The notes under the pieces are model-generated. The model saw only the letters and a program-made list of their open reading frames with translations. It made no database searches and was not told where the DNA came from. Source: Patescibacteria group bacterium UBA1449 (lineage in GTDB: Bacteria; Patescibacteriota; Microgenomatia; UBA1400; UBA1449). From it: a DNA stretch of 8,370 nucleotides. Of the stretch, positions 1 to 5,065 are shown piece by piece; the first letter of the stretch is position 1; the number at the start of each line of letters is the position of its first letter. The stretch is taken from NCBI GenBank assembly GCA_002335355.1, contig DCTD01000086.1, positions 7,865 to 16,234 on the forward strand. Direction: 5' to 3'. The position numbers and the translations under genes were made by a program.

Positions 1-244
1 AGTTACTCCACTTACTATAAAACGTAGTCCATAGGTTATCATCCCTTTCTTTTCTGACCTCTTCAACTCCAGATTTGGCAAAGTTAATGGCAATCTGTCG
101 GAATTTGGCAATCTCTGCCATTTGGACTGATTTAGTAGTTAACAATGAGGCAGAAACAATCACTAAAACTACAATGGTAATTCCTATTAAGAGTTCGATT
201 ACTGTTTGTCCAGATTGGTTTTTTCGTGTTGCAATCAGTCTCAT
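1..244 (-). CDS. Prepilin-like protein with class III leader, 3' end cut by window edge
   Basis: The reading frame starts at ATG 244-242 and stays open to the window edge (81 codons seen). The N-terminus carries a short basic leader ending SG at residues 11-12, then QTVIELLIG. This is the prepilin peptidase site (cut after Gly12, Glu at +5) followed by a hydrophobic helix to about residue 36. The usual Phe at +1 is replaced by Gln. The next stretch (INFAKSGVEEVRKERDDNLW, about residues 53-72) resembles minor pilins I recall from Patescibacteria. The start overlaps the stop of the upstream gene as ATGA, so the two are probably translationally coupled. It also has the only clear Shine-Dalgarno site in the window (AGGAGA, 256-251, six bases before the ATG). 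Probably a membrane-inserted minor pilin of the PilV/PulJ kind; the exact subfamily cannot be judged without the C-terminus. Confidence 0.85.
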   Translation of the reverse strand, partial: MRLIATRKNQSGQTVIELLIGITIVVLVIVSASLLTTKSVQMAEIAKFRQIAINFAKSGVEEVRKERDDNLWTTFYSKWSN

Positions 245-717
245 TCGATTTCTCCTGTTGGCGTTACTGTTATAAACGCTGTCTTGTCAGAACCGACTGT
301 AACTGTTAGTGTTGCACCAGATAGTGGCAAGTCAGTCCCTTGATTAAGAGAGTTAAAGGTTATGCTAGTGTTTGGAGTAAGAGTAACTCCCGAATCAAGT
401 TGAGTTTGGTTTATAACTTCTGAATTATCAGCATCAGAGCAAAGAATAGATACTGAATATGACTTTCCATCAGCGTTTGTAACAAACCTACTACCCTCAA
501 ACTTACCGTTAGTGCAACTAGCTGGTTTGGTTCCGTAAAAAGCTTTGACTTTGGCTTCATTTAGCCCAATCCTGATTTGTTTAACGGTTTTTTTTAAAAG
601 CTGTTGCTGCTGAATCTCACCAAAAGCGATAAAACCCGTTCCGCTTAAAATTGCAGTAATCGACATTACTACCATCAGTTCGATGAGGGTAAAACCGGTT
701 TGCTTTCGAAAAATCAT
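241..717 (-). CDS. GspH/FimT-like minor prepilin
   Basis: 158 residues. Leader MIFRKQTG, then FTLIELMVV, gives a prepilin peptidase site after Gly8 with Glu at +5, followed by a hydrophobic helix to about residue 32. The amphipathic helix continues through the Gln-rich EIQQQQLLKKTVKQ segment. The C-terminal half is rich in Thr, Ser and Val and ends in the beta-strand pattern LTVTVGSDKTAFITVTPTGEI. That closing pattern is typical of GspH/FimT pseudopilins, which cap or prime the fibre tip. Cys68 and Cys93 could form a disulfide. The start at 717 is the only plausible one before the leader. It has no Shine-Dalgarno, being preceded by CCTGCCTTT. The gap to the upstream gene is 27 bases and the stop overlaps the next start. 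Family assignment is fairly firm; its position in the pilus is inferred. Confidence 0.85.
   Translation of the reverse strand: MIFRKQTGFTLIELMVVMSITAILSGTGFIAFGEIQQQQLLKKTVKQIRIGLNEAKVKAFYGTKPASCTNGKFEGSRFVTNADGKSYSVSILCSDADNSEVINQTQLDSGVTLTPNTSITFNSLNQGTDLPLSGATLTVTVGSDKTAFITVTPTGEIE
251..256 (-). promoter_or_regulatory. Shine-Dalgarno site of the partial prepilin gene
   Basis: AGGAGA on the minus strand, six bases before the ATG at 244 and inside the 3' end of the preceding prepilin gene. It fixes the start of the partial gene and, with the ATGA overlap, argues for coupled translation. No other minus-strand gene here has a comparable site. Confidence 0.75.
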
Positions 718-744
718 AAAGGCAGGGTTTTAAAAAGCACCGTA

Positions 745-1173
745 CTAAGGATTTGTAATACAGTAGTTGTTAGCATCTAAACAGCTTGGTTCTTCAGGTA
801 TCTCTAAAACAGCTCCTAAAGTGTAAGAAAAACCGTTGGGCCTTAAGTAACTGTATTCAGCGTTTTCTTTTGGATCACAGGGAACTTTCTGCATATAAGT
901 CAGACCAGAGGTAGGCCCAGTTATAGCGCTTGAGTTACAACTACCTGTATATAAAATAGGTGGATATGAACCCTCATCCACACGGTAAAGTTCCAACGCC
1001 CCCCTGATTTGTTCCAGGTCAGCTTTTCTGCGGGAGTCCCGACCTTTTTCAGCAACAGCATTGTAGTTGACAATCCCGATTGCTGACAGGATAACAATGA
1101 TACTAACAACCACCATTAATTCAATTAAACTAAATCCGTAACTTCTTTTATTGAGTAAGTTTGATATTTTCAT
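745..1173 (-). CDS. Small type IV prepilin, RRKADLEQI type
   Basis: 142 residues. Leader MKISNLLNKRSYG, then FSLIELMVVVSI, gives cleavage after Gly13 with Glu at +5, and a membrane helix to about residue 37. Next comes AEKGRDSRRKADLEQIRGAL and LYRVDEGSYPP, the conserved alpha1-C/loop arrangement of small GspG-like pilins that I recall as common in Patescibacteria. The C-terminal domain has four cysteines (79, 99, 131, 138), enough for two disulfides, and a VPCDPKENAEYSY segment like the DP-x-Y loop of this family. The ATG at 1173 is preceded by AAAAAACT and no Shine-Dalgarno. It lies 23 bases after the previous gene. Probably a minor pilin, though an alternative major pilin is possible. Confidence 0.87.
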   Translation of the reverse strand: MKISNLLNKRSYGFSLIELMVVVSIIVILSAIGIVNYNAVAEKGRDSRRKADLEQIRGALELYRVDEGSYPPILYTGSCNSSAITGPTSGLTYMQKVPCDPKENAEYSYLRPNGFSYTLGAVLEIPEEPSCLDANNYCITNP

Positions 1174-1196
1174 AGTTTTTTACGTTTTTTAATGTG

Positions 1197-1625
1197 TTAC
1201 TGAGCATTCTCAACACAAAAGTAATCTTTAGTGCTTCCATCATCACTACAATCACTGTCAGTAGCATTACCATCAATTTTCACCAAATTTGCACATAAGC
1301 AGTAGTCTTCATTTCCGTTTAGTGAGGCGTAACTATAAGTGTATTGATCATTAGGAGTAGGCACCTTGCCAGTGCTTAAGTACCTTTTACTCCCTTCTAA
1401 ACCAGTTAAGTCTCCGGGGTATGAATTGTTTACCGAATAGTAGATCTCTAACGCAGCACTTAAGTCTTTAATATCGGCCATAGCTTTAGCATCTCCTCCT
1501 CTTTTTAGAGCTCCTGCAATGTTCATTGAAGTTATCACTGCTAACAACCCAAGAATAGTAATTGCTATTAAGAGCTCTACGAGAGTAAAACCAGCTCTTT
1601 GGGACAGTGAAGAAAAAAGTTTCAT
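1197..1625 (-). CDS. Small type IV prepilin, GspG-like
   Basis: 142 residues. Leader MKLFSSLSQRAG, then FTLVELLIAITIL, gives prepilin peptidase cleavage after Gly12 with Glu at +5, and a hydrophobic helix to about residue 35. KAMADIKDLSAALEIYYSVN and the NSYPGDL turn match the helix-loop region of GspG/PilE-like pilins. Four cysteines lie in the last 35 residues (109, 111, 126, 137) in an acidic, probably disulfide-stabilised C-terminal loop that may bind calcium as GspG does; the calcium role is inference from the Asp-rich DSDCSDDG segment. The gene begins 12 bases after pilD and is certainly co-transcribed with it. No Shine-Dalgarno is seen before the ATG (ATTATG). It is similar in size to its downstream neighbour but clearly diverged, so any duplication is old. 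Confidence 0.86.
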   Translation of the reverse strand: MKLFSSLSQRAGFTLVELLIAITILGLLAVITSMNIAGALKRGGDAKAMADIKDLSAALEIYYSVNNSYPGDLTGLEGSKRYLSTGKVPTPNDQYTYSYASLNGNEDYCLCANLVKIDGNATDSDCSDDGSTKDYFCVENAQ

Positions 1626-1637
1626 AATCCAACAAAA

Positions 1638-2456
1638 CTATAACCTGCTTATGTATAACTGCCAGAGATATTCTCCGGCAATCTTGGCAATCAGCATACC
1701 ACCCAGTAAGAACGGCCCGAACGGTAAAGCCGATTTTAAGGTTTTCTTACCAAGCACAATCAGTATGACACCGGCAATAGCCCCCGTCAAGAAGGCGATA
1801 AACATGGCTACCAAGACCCACTGCCACCAGCCAAGAACTACGCCAATAAAAAAGGCTAGCTTCACATCACCAAAACCGATACCTTTACCTTGAGTAACAA
1901 GGTACAGAAACAGGAAGAAAGCAAATAGAGCTAATCCTGTTAGTAAAAACTCCCATCTACCAGTTGCCGCCAACCGGAGTACAGCAACAACGATACCGGT
2001 AAGAATCAAGGAATCAGGCAAGATCCCTTTTTGAAAGTCAACCACTGCCAGAGCAAAACTAAGCGAAAAGATAAACAACCAAAAACCTAAGACAATAAGG
2101 CTGTACGTCCCCTCGAGTTGTTGAAAAAAGGCAAACTGCTGGATAAGCCAGTAAAGCCAGACAAACTCTAAGGCTGTAAACAGCTCAACAAGCGGGTACC
2201 GCACTGTAATTTTTTTGTTACAGTAGCGGCATCTACCCAGTAATGCTAGGTAAGAGAGGAGAGGAATGTTATCGTGCCAAGCCAGCTGTTTATGACAGTT
2301 GTCACACCGTGATCTGCCAGTAACCCAAGCAGGTAACCAAGCAGAGAACTTGCTAACAGTATCTTCAGAATCATCACTGGTCTCGCGGTAAACCACTACA
2401 CTCAAGAAACTCCCAACCGCTAAACCTAAGACAAAGAGTATAAAATATTCAATCAT
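1638..2456 (-). CDS. pilD: Type IV prepilin peptidase (leader peptidase / N-methyltransferase family)
   Basis: 272-residue polytopic membrane aspartic protease that cuts prepilin leaders after the conserved Gly. The N-terminal domain (DiS_P_DiS type) has GSFLSVVVYR at 15-24 and two zinc-binding CxxC pairs, Cys51/Cys54 and Cys76/Cys79, with NIPLLSYL between them. About eight hydrophobic segments follow. The catalytic aspartates are visible: Asp140 in VVDFQKGILPD and Asp197 in GIGFGDVKL, the GxGD hallmark of the family. Length fits the family (about 250-290). An insertion of about 20 residues (27-48) lies before the first CxxC. The ATG at 2456 is preceded by AAAACT rather than a Shine-Dalgarno. 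It is the first gene after the repeat-bounded nuclease unit and leads into the prepilin genes that supply its substrates. N-methylation is expected from the family, not shown. Confidence 0.95.
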   Translation of the reverse strand: MIEYFILFVLGLAVGSFLSVVVYRETSDDSEDTVSKFSAWLPAWVTGRSRCDNCHKQLAWHDNIPLLSYLALLGRCRYCNKKITVRYPLVELFTALEFVWLYWLIQQFAFFQQLEGTYSLIVLGFWLFIFSLSFALAVVDFQKGILPDSLILTGIVVAVLRLAATGRWEFLLTGLALFAFFLFLYLVTQGKGIGFGDVKLAFFIGVVLGWWQWVLVAMFIAFLTGAIAGVILIVLGKKTLKSALPFGPFLLGGMLIAKIAGEYLWQLYISRL

Positions 2457-2470
2457 AGTTTTATTCAGCT

Positions 2471-2476
2471 ATTATA
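2471..2476 (-). promoter_or_regulatory. Possible -10 box upstream of pilD, next to the repeat arm
   Basis: A perfect TATAAT on the minus strand, 14 bases before the pilD ATG, just outside the end of the repeat arm at 2481-2508. No good -35 hexamer is seen at 16-18 bases; that position falls in the repeat hairpin. If used, transcription would start only a few bases before the ATG and give an almost leaderless message. The site is AT-rich and could be chance. Confidence 0.25.
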
Positions 2477-2480
2477 TTTT

Positions 2481-2508
2481 GTCATCCTGAACTTGTTTCA
2501 GGATCTCC
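2481..2508. repeat. REP-like palindrome, left arm; encodes the nuclease C-terminus
   Basis: Begins GTCATCCTGAAC. Positions 2484-2504 form a hairpin with an 8-bp perfect stem (ATCCTGAA with TTCAGGAT, 5-base loop). It is the inverse of 2842-2869 with one mismatch and matches 2802-2829 in direct orientation at 23 of 28 positions. It supplies the last eight codons and the TGA of the nuclease gene. From memory, closely similar palindromes occur in many unrelated bacterial genomes. Confidence 0.85.
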
Positions 2509-2793
2509 TCCATGATTGTGTAAGTCTTCAAAATTAGGATTCAATTCTTTTATTAAGTTTATTTTCCAATCCCTGCGCCAATTCTTTAACTGTTTTTCCC
2601 TTCTAATTGCATCTTGTATTGATTCAAACTTCTCGTAATAAACAAGTTTGTTCAAATTATTCATACAGGAAGAACTATCCGTTACTTTATTGCTATGCTC
2701 CCACAATCTCTTATCAATGTTACTGCTAACTCCAATATACATAACAGTATTATGTTTATTAGTTAGGATATATACAAACCCTCCCTTTTCCAT
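2482..2793 (-). CDS. GIY-YIG nuclease-domain protein embedded in REP-like repeats
   Basis: 103 residues with a single GIY-YIG nuclease domain of the small UvrC/URI-like type. FVY (6-8) and YIG (19-21) are the two signature tripeptides, Arg29 in DKRLWEH is the expected catalytic arginine, and Glu66 in AIRREKQLKNW is the expected metal-binding glutamate. WRRDWKINLI (72-81) and the NPNFEDL end (85-91) match the family's usual C-terminus. The remaining tail HGGDPETSSG is mostly translated from the repeat arm at 2481-2508. There is no extra DNA-binding domain. No Shine-Dalgarno is seen; the ATG at 2793 follows AATAAT and a repeat arm. It is more AT-rich than its neighbours and has no evident link to pili, so it probably belongs to the repeat unit. 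Family membership is firm; substrate and role are unknown. Acting on the flanking hairpins is a hypothesis. Confidence 0.9.
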   Translation of the reverse strand: MEKGGFVYILTNKHNTVMYIGVSSNIDKRLWEHSNKVTDSSSCMNNLNKLVYYEKFESIQDAIRREKQLKNWRRDWKINLIKELNPNFEDLHNHGGDPETSSG

Positions 2794-2801
2794 ATTATTA
2801 C

Positions 2802-2829
2802 GTCATTCTGAATTTAGTTCAGCATCTCC
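2802..2829. repeat. REP-like palindrome, inner arm, diverged
   Basis: Begins GTCATTCTGAAT and lies in the same orientation as the left arm, matching it at 23 of 28 positions. The hairpin core CTGAA / TTCAG is kept, with one mismatch below it. It lies eight bases upstream of the nuclease start codon and faces the arm at 2842-2869 across 12 bases, so the pair forms a REPIN-like double palindrome (2802-2869). Confidence 0.75.
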
Positions 2830-2841
2830 TATAATAGCTAG

Positions 2842-2869
2842 GGGGATCCTGAAACAAGTTCAGGATGAC
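2842..2869. repeat. REP-like palindrome, right arm
   Basis: Ends TTCAGGATGAC. It is the inverted counterpart of 2481-2508 (25 bp perfect, 27 of 28 overall), with a hairpin of 8-bp stem and ACAAG loop at 2846-2866. With the inner arm it forms an inverted pair separated by 12 bases, as in REPINs. Confidence 0.85.
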
Positions 2870-2934
2870 GCAGTTATGTTGTTTTCTGATTTTTGACTTT
2901 CTTGTATAGCGTACCAAAAAAACCGTTTATACAC

Positions 2935-2959
2935 AAAAACCCCCCGATTGTTCGGGGGG
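2935..2959 (-). terminator. Intrinsic terminator after the major pilin gene
   Basis: On the minus strand, an 8-bp GC-rich stem (CCCCCCGA / TCGGGGGG, 4-base loop, 2940-2959) is followed by TTTTTG, about 20 bases after the pilin stop at 2981. A second T-run (seven T) follows about 18 bases later. The plus-strand reading has no U-tract, so it acts on the pilus operon. It marks the end of the pilB-pilT-pilC-pilin unit. Confidence 0.9.
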
Positions 2960-2980
2960 TTGTCATATTATGTCTTTCGA

Positions 2981-3679
2981 TTAATCTTCAGGTACACAAA
3001 CAAAGCAGGAAGTTGTAGGATCAGTCCACGTAGGAGGTCCTCCAGCAAACCCTGTACTACTACATACACCTGGTACAGCTCCAGTTTGAGGAGCATATGG
3101 AGAAGCTGCATCAAGATTAACTATTGACCTTAACTGTTCAAGATTCTTTCTAAGAGCTAAAGACTTTGGAATATAACAGATGGAGACAGACTCATTAGCA
3201 GGTTTTAACACATACATCGTATCATCCCAACTTCCATCAGTCTTAACTTCGGTTCTTGAAGTAAATTGTTCTTTCAGTTCTTCAGTTGTTATCAATAAGC
3301 CTGGATCAAGGCATCCATCGGCAGCAGCAGCTGTTTCATTGTTATCAACAAAGGATGTTCCATCAGTATCCCAACTACCACAAACACCAACTCCTGCCCA
3401 ATGGGCTAAACCAACGTATTCGTCTGCTGCAGTGAGAGAAGTAGTCCATGCTGGAGTCGAGTCACTCCATGGGTATTGCAAGTTAGCTGCGTAGTACCGC
3501 TCGATAGCAGAAAGTAACTGGTTAGCATCAGCTTTCATCCCGGCATCACGGGCTTTGTTGACTTGTTCGATAGGATTAATTGCTGACAATGCAGCCACTG
3601 CCAGGATACCAATTAAAGTCACCACGATTAAGAGTTCAATAAGCGTAAAACCTCTGGAAGAAGAATGATATTTTTGCAT
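2981..3679 (-). CDS. Type IV prepilin, probable major pilin
   Basis: 232 residues, the largest prepilin here. Leader MQKYHSSSRG, then FTLIELLIVVTLIG, gives cleavage after Gly10 with Glu at +5, and a membrane helix to about residue 33. LSAINPIEQVNKARDAGMKAD and QLLSAIERYYAANLQYPW (31-71) follow a pattern I associate with Microgenomates pilins. The exposed domain is Trp-, Thr- and Asp-rich with six cysteines (100, 123, 168, 206, 225, 228), possibly three disulfides including the C-terminal CFVC. It has its own 64-base leader after pilC and is followed directly by a strong terminator, the layout expected for an abundant structural subunit. The ATG at 3679 is preceded by AAAAACTGTCT with no Shine-Dalgarno. 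The major-pilin role is inferred from position, size and terminator; a large minor pilin is the alternative. Confidence 0.88.
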   Translation of the reverse strand: MQKYHSSSRGFTLIELLIVVTLIGILAVAALSAINPIEQVNKARDAGMKADANQLLSAIERYYAANLQYPWSDSTPAWTTSLTAADEYVGLAHWAGVGVCGSWDTDGTSFVDNNETAAAADGCLDPGLLITTEELKEQFTSRTEVKTDGSWDDTMYVLKPANESVSICYIPKSLALRKNLEQLRSIVNLDAASPYAPQTGAVPGVCSSTGFAGGPPTWTDPTTSCFVCVPED

Positions 3680-3743
3680 AGACAGTTTTTAAATAGTTTT
3701 AAACAAAGCACTAAAGGGCTCTGTATAAACTATTTTGCATTAT

Positions 3744-4946
3744 TTAAAACTGTGATGTCAAGTTGTAAATTGGCACCACGATGGAAATGACTAAGATCCC
3801 AACCCCAATTCCTAAGATAATAATCATCAGCGGTTCAACTGCAGCTGCCAAAGCTTTCAGGGCCAATAATGATTCTTTCTCGTACTGCCGGGAGATCCTC
3901 TCCAGCATTTCATCCAGTTTACCCGTTTCCTCACCAACCGCTACCATCTGCACCACATAATCCGGGAAAAAATCTTCCTTGCTTAAACTAGCTGACAAGG
4001 GCATACCTTTTTCCACGCTTTGGGCAGCGTTAGTCATGCCACGTGTGTATACATTGTTACCGGCAGCTTGGGCAACCACATTGAGTGACTCGACAATCGA
4101 AACTCCTGAATTAATGAGTAAAGCTAAGGTTCCAATGATATTGGTGGAGATGATTTTATGCTGTAGTTGCCCGATATAGGGAATCCGCAGAATATAAGTG
4201 TCAGCTAAGTCTTTACCCATTGGAGTTCTTAACCAGGCAATAAACCCGGCAACAACAGCAACCATAAACCCAAAAATTATATACCAATAAGACCGGATAA
4301 AATTGGTCGTCCCTAAAACAATTTGAGTAAGAAGCGGTAGGTCAGCATTAAACTCTTCATAAAGCGATGATAATTTGGGGATAACAAAAAAGATCATGAT
4401 GAGCCCAACTACCACCATCGCTACCATAACAATAGCCGGATAAAGGAGAGCAGATTTGACTTTAGCTTTAAAATCCTGTTCCTTTTCCATGGTTCTTGCC
4501 AATTTATCCATAACCTTGTCTAAGGCCCCTGCCATTTCGCTCGCCCGGATCAAAGCCAAGTAAATTGATGAAAATGTACCATTATGCTTTGATAAAGCCT
4601 TATATAAGCTCTCCCCCCCCTCAACCGAAGCGCTAATGTCATCAATCAGCTCTGCCATGGCCGGTTTGGAACGGTTGCGCAGGAGTTGCAAAGCAGTAAT
4701 CATTGGCAAACCTGACTTGACCATGGTTGCAAACTGCCGAGTAAACGAGGCAATGTCCCCCTCATTGACTTTAAAAAAACTGGAAAAGAGCTTGTATTGA
4801 AAGTTATCTTGCTGATCAGATAAGCTGGTTATCAGTAATTTTTTCTCACGCAAAATGGTCACGGCATTATCTTTATTCTTGGCTTCAACCATGCCTTGGA
4901 TTTTTTGGCCGTTTTCAGTTACTGCTTTATATAAAAAATGCTTCAT
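3744..4946 (-). CDS. pilC: Type IV pilus inner-membrane platform protein, GspF/PilC family
   Basis: 400 residues, the usual length. An N-terminal cytoplasmic domain opens with the family signature FLYKAVTENGQKIQGMVEA (4-22). Two GspF domains follow: about 63-190, with SGLPMITALQLL and ASEMAGALDKVMDKLA, and about 265-395, with SGVSIVESL and VGEETGKLDEMLERIS. The repeated E-x-G-x-L-D motif shows the internal duplication. Membrane segments are near 168-190, 220-240 and 370-393. PilC sits under the growing fibre and couples PilB and PilT rotation to pilin insertion or removal. A run of eight G in the coding strand (4613-4620) spans the EGGE codons (109-112). The ATG at 4946 is preceded by AATAACCT, without Shine-Dalgarno. 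It lies 119 bases after pilT, with a palindromic element between them. Confidence 0.95.
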   Translation of the reverse strand: MKHFLYKAVTENGQKIQGMVEAKNKDNAVTILREKKLLITSLSDQQDNFQYKLFSSFFKVNEGDIASFTRQFATMVKSGLPMITALQLLRNRSKPAMAELIDDISASVEGGESLYKALSKHNGTFSSIYLALIRASEMAGALDKVMDKLARTMEKEQDFKAKVKSALLYPAIVMVAMVVVGLIMIFFVIPKLSSLYEEFNADLPLLTQIVLGTTNFIRSYWYIIFGFMVAVVAGFIAWLRTPMGKDLADTYILRIPYIGQLQHKIISTNIIGTLALLINSGVSIVESLNVVAQAAGNNVYTRGMTNAAQSVEKGMPLSASLSKEDFFPDYVVQMVAVGEETGKLDEMLERISRQYEKESLLALKALAAAVEPLMIIILGIGVGILVISIVVPIYNLTSQF

Positions 4947-4956
4947 AGGTTATTGC

Positions 4957-5060
4957 GTCATCCTGCGTAAATCCTTATGCTGGATCGAAACTTCGACCTT
5001 AGCATCTCCTTTATAACTTTTCAAAAAACCAACAAGGCCCCGATACAAGTTTGGGGTGAC
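4957..5060. repeat. Second, diverged REP-pair-like element between pilT and pilC
   Basis: Starts GTCATCCTG at 4957 and ends GGGGTGAC at 5060, so its outer ends resemble the arms at 2481-2869. The right arm (5036-5060) matches the right arm of the nuclease unit at 18 of 25 positions, keeping ACAAGTT and TGAC, while its stem has become CCCC/GGGG by paired changes. The left half folds into two hairpins: 4960-4985 (ATCC and GCGTAA pairing with TTATGC and GGAT, one G-T pair) and 4986-5008 (centred on TCGAA/TTCGA, flanked by AGCAT/ATGCT). It carries no gene. On the minus strand it holds GGAGATGCT, also found in the arm at 2802-2829. Confidence 0.65.
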
Positions 5061-5065
5061 GGCCA

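Larger units (their letters stand above)
2481..2869 (-). mobile_element. Candidate REP-like repeat unit carrying a GIY-YIG nuclease gene
   Basis: A 389-bp unit whose two ends are 25-bp perfect inverted repeats (2481-2505 and 2845-2869; 27 of 28 positions if extended inward). Each end is itself a hairpin. A third, diverged arm lies inside at 2802-2829. The nuclease gene fills the space between arms almost exactly: its start codon is eight bases from the inner arm and its stop codon lies within the left arm. No target-site duplication is seen (left flank ATATTTT, right flank GCAGTTA). The unit sits between the pilin terminator and pilD, separating two blocks of an otherwise continuous pilus cluster. 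Mobility is inferred from architecture only. Confidence 0.5.

Noticed and set aside
745..1625. The two 142-residue prepilins as a recent tandem duplication
   Set aside because: Equal length is a coincidence; beyond the shared pilin N-terminus the sequences and cysteine positions differ throughout.
1519..1893. Plus-strand frame of 124 codons
   Set aside because: It runs antisense through pilD and a prepilin whose families are clear. Its Pro- and Lys-rich translation resembles no known fold and it has no ribosome site.
2481..2869. CRISPR-like array
   Set aside because: Only three arms with unequal spacing (about 290 and 12 bases), mixed orientation and a gene in one gap; no spacer structure.
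2471..2879. Target-site duplication around the repeat unit
   Set aside because: The flanks ATATTTT and GCAGTTA share no direct repeat, so a classic transposon insertion cannot be shown.
2648..2896. Plus-strand frame of 82 codons across the repeat arms
   Set aside because: It is antisense to the nuclease gene and its second half is simply translated palindromic repeat (for example ILKQVQDD), a common artefact.
3680..3743. Dedicated promoter for the major pilin
   Set aside because: A TTGACA occurs at the end of pilC, but no -10 hexamer lies at the right distance. A separate promoter remains possible but cannot be supported.
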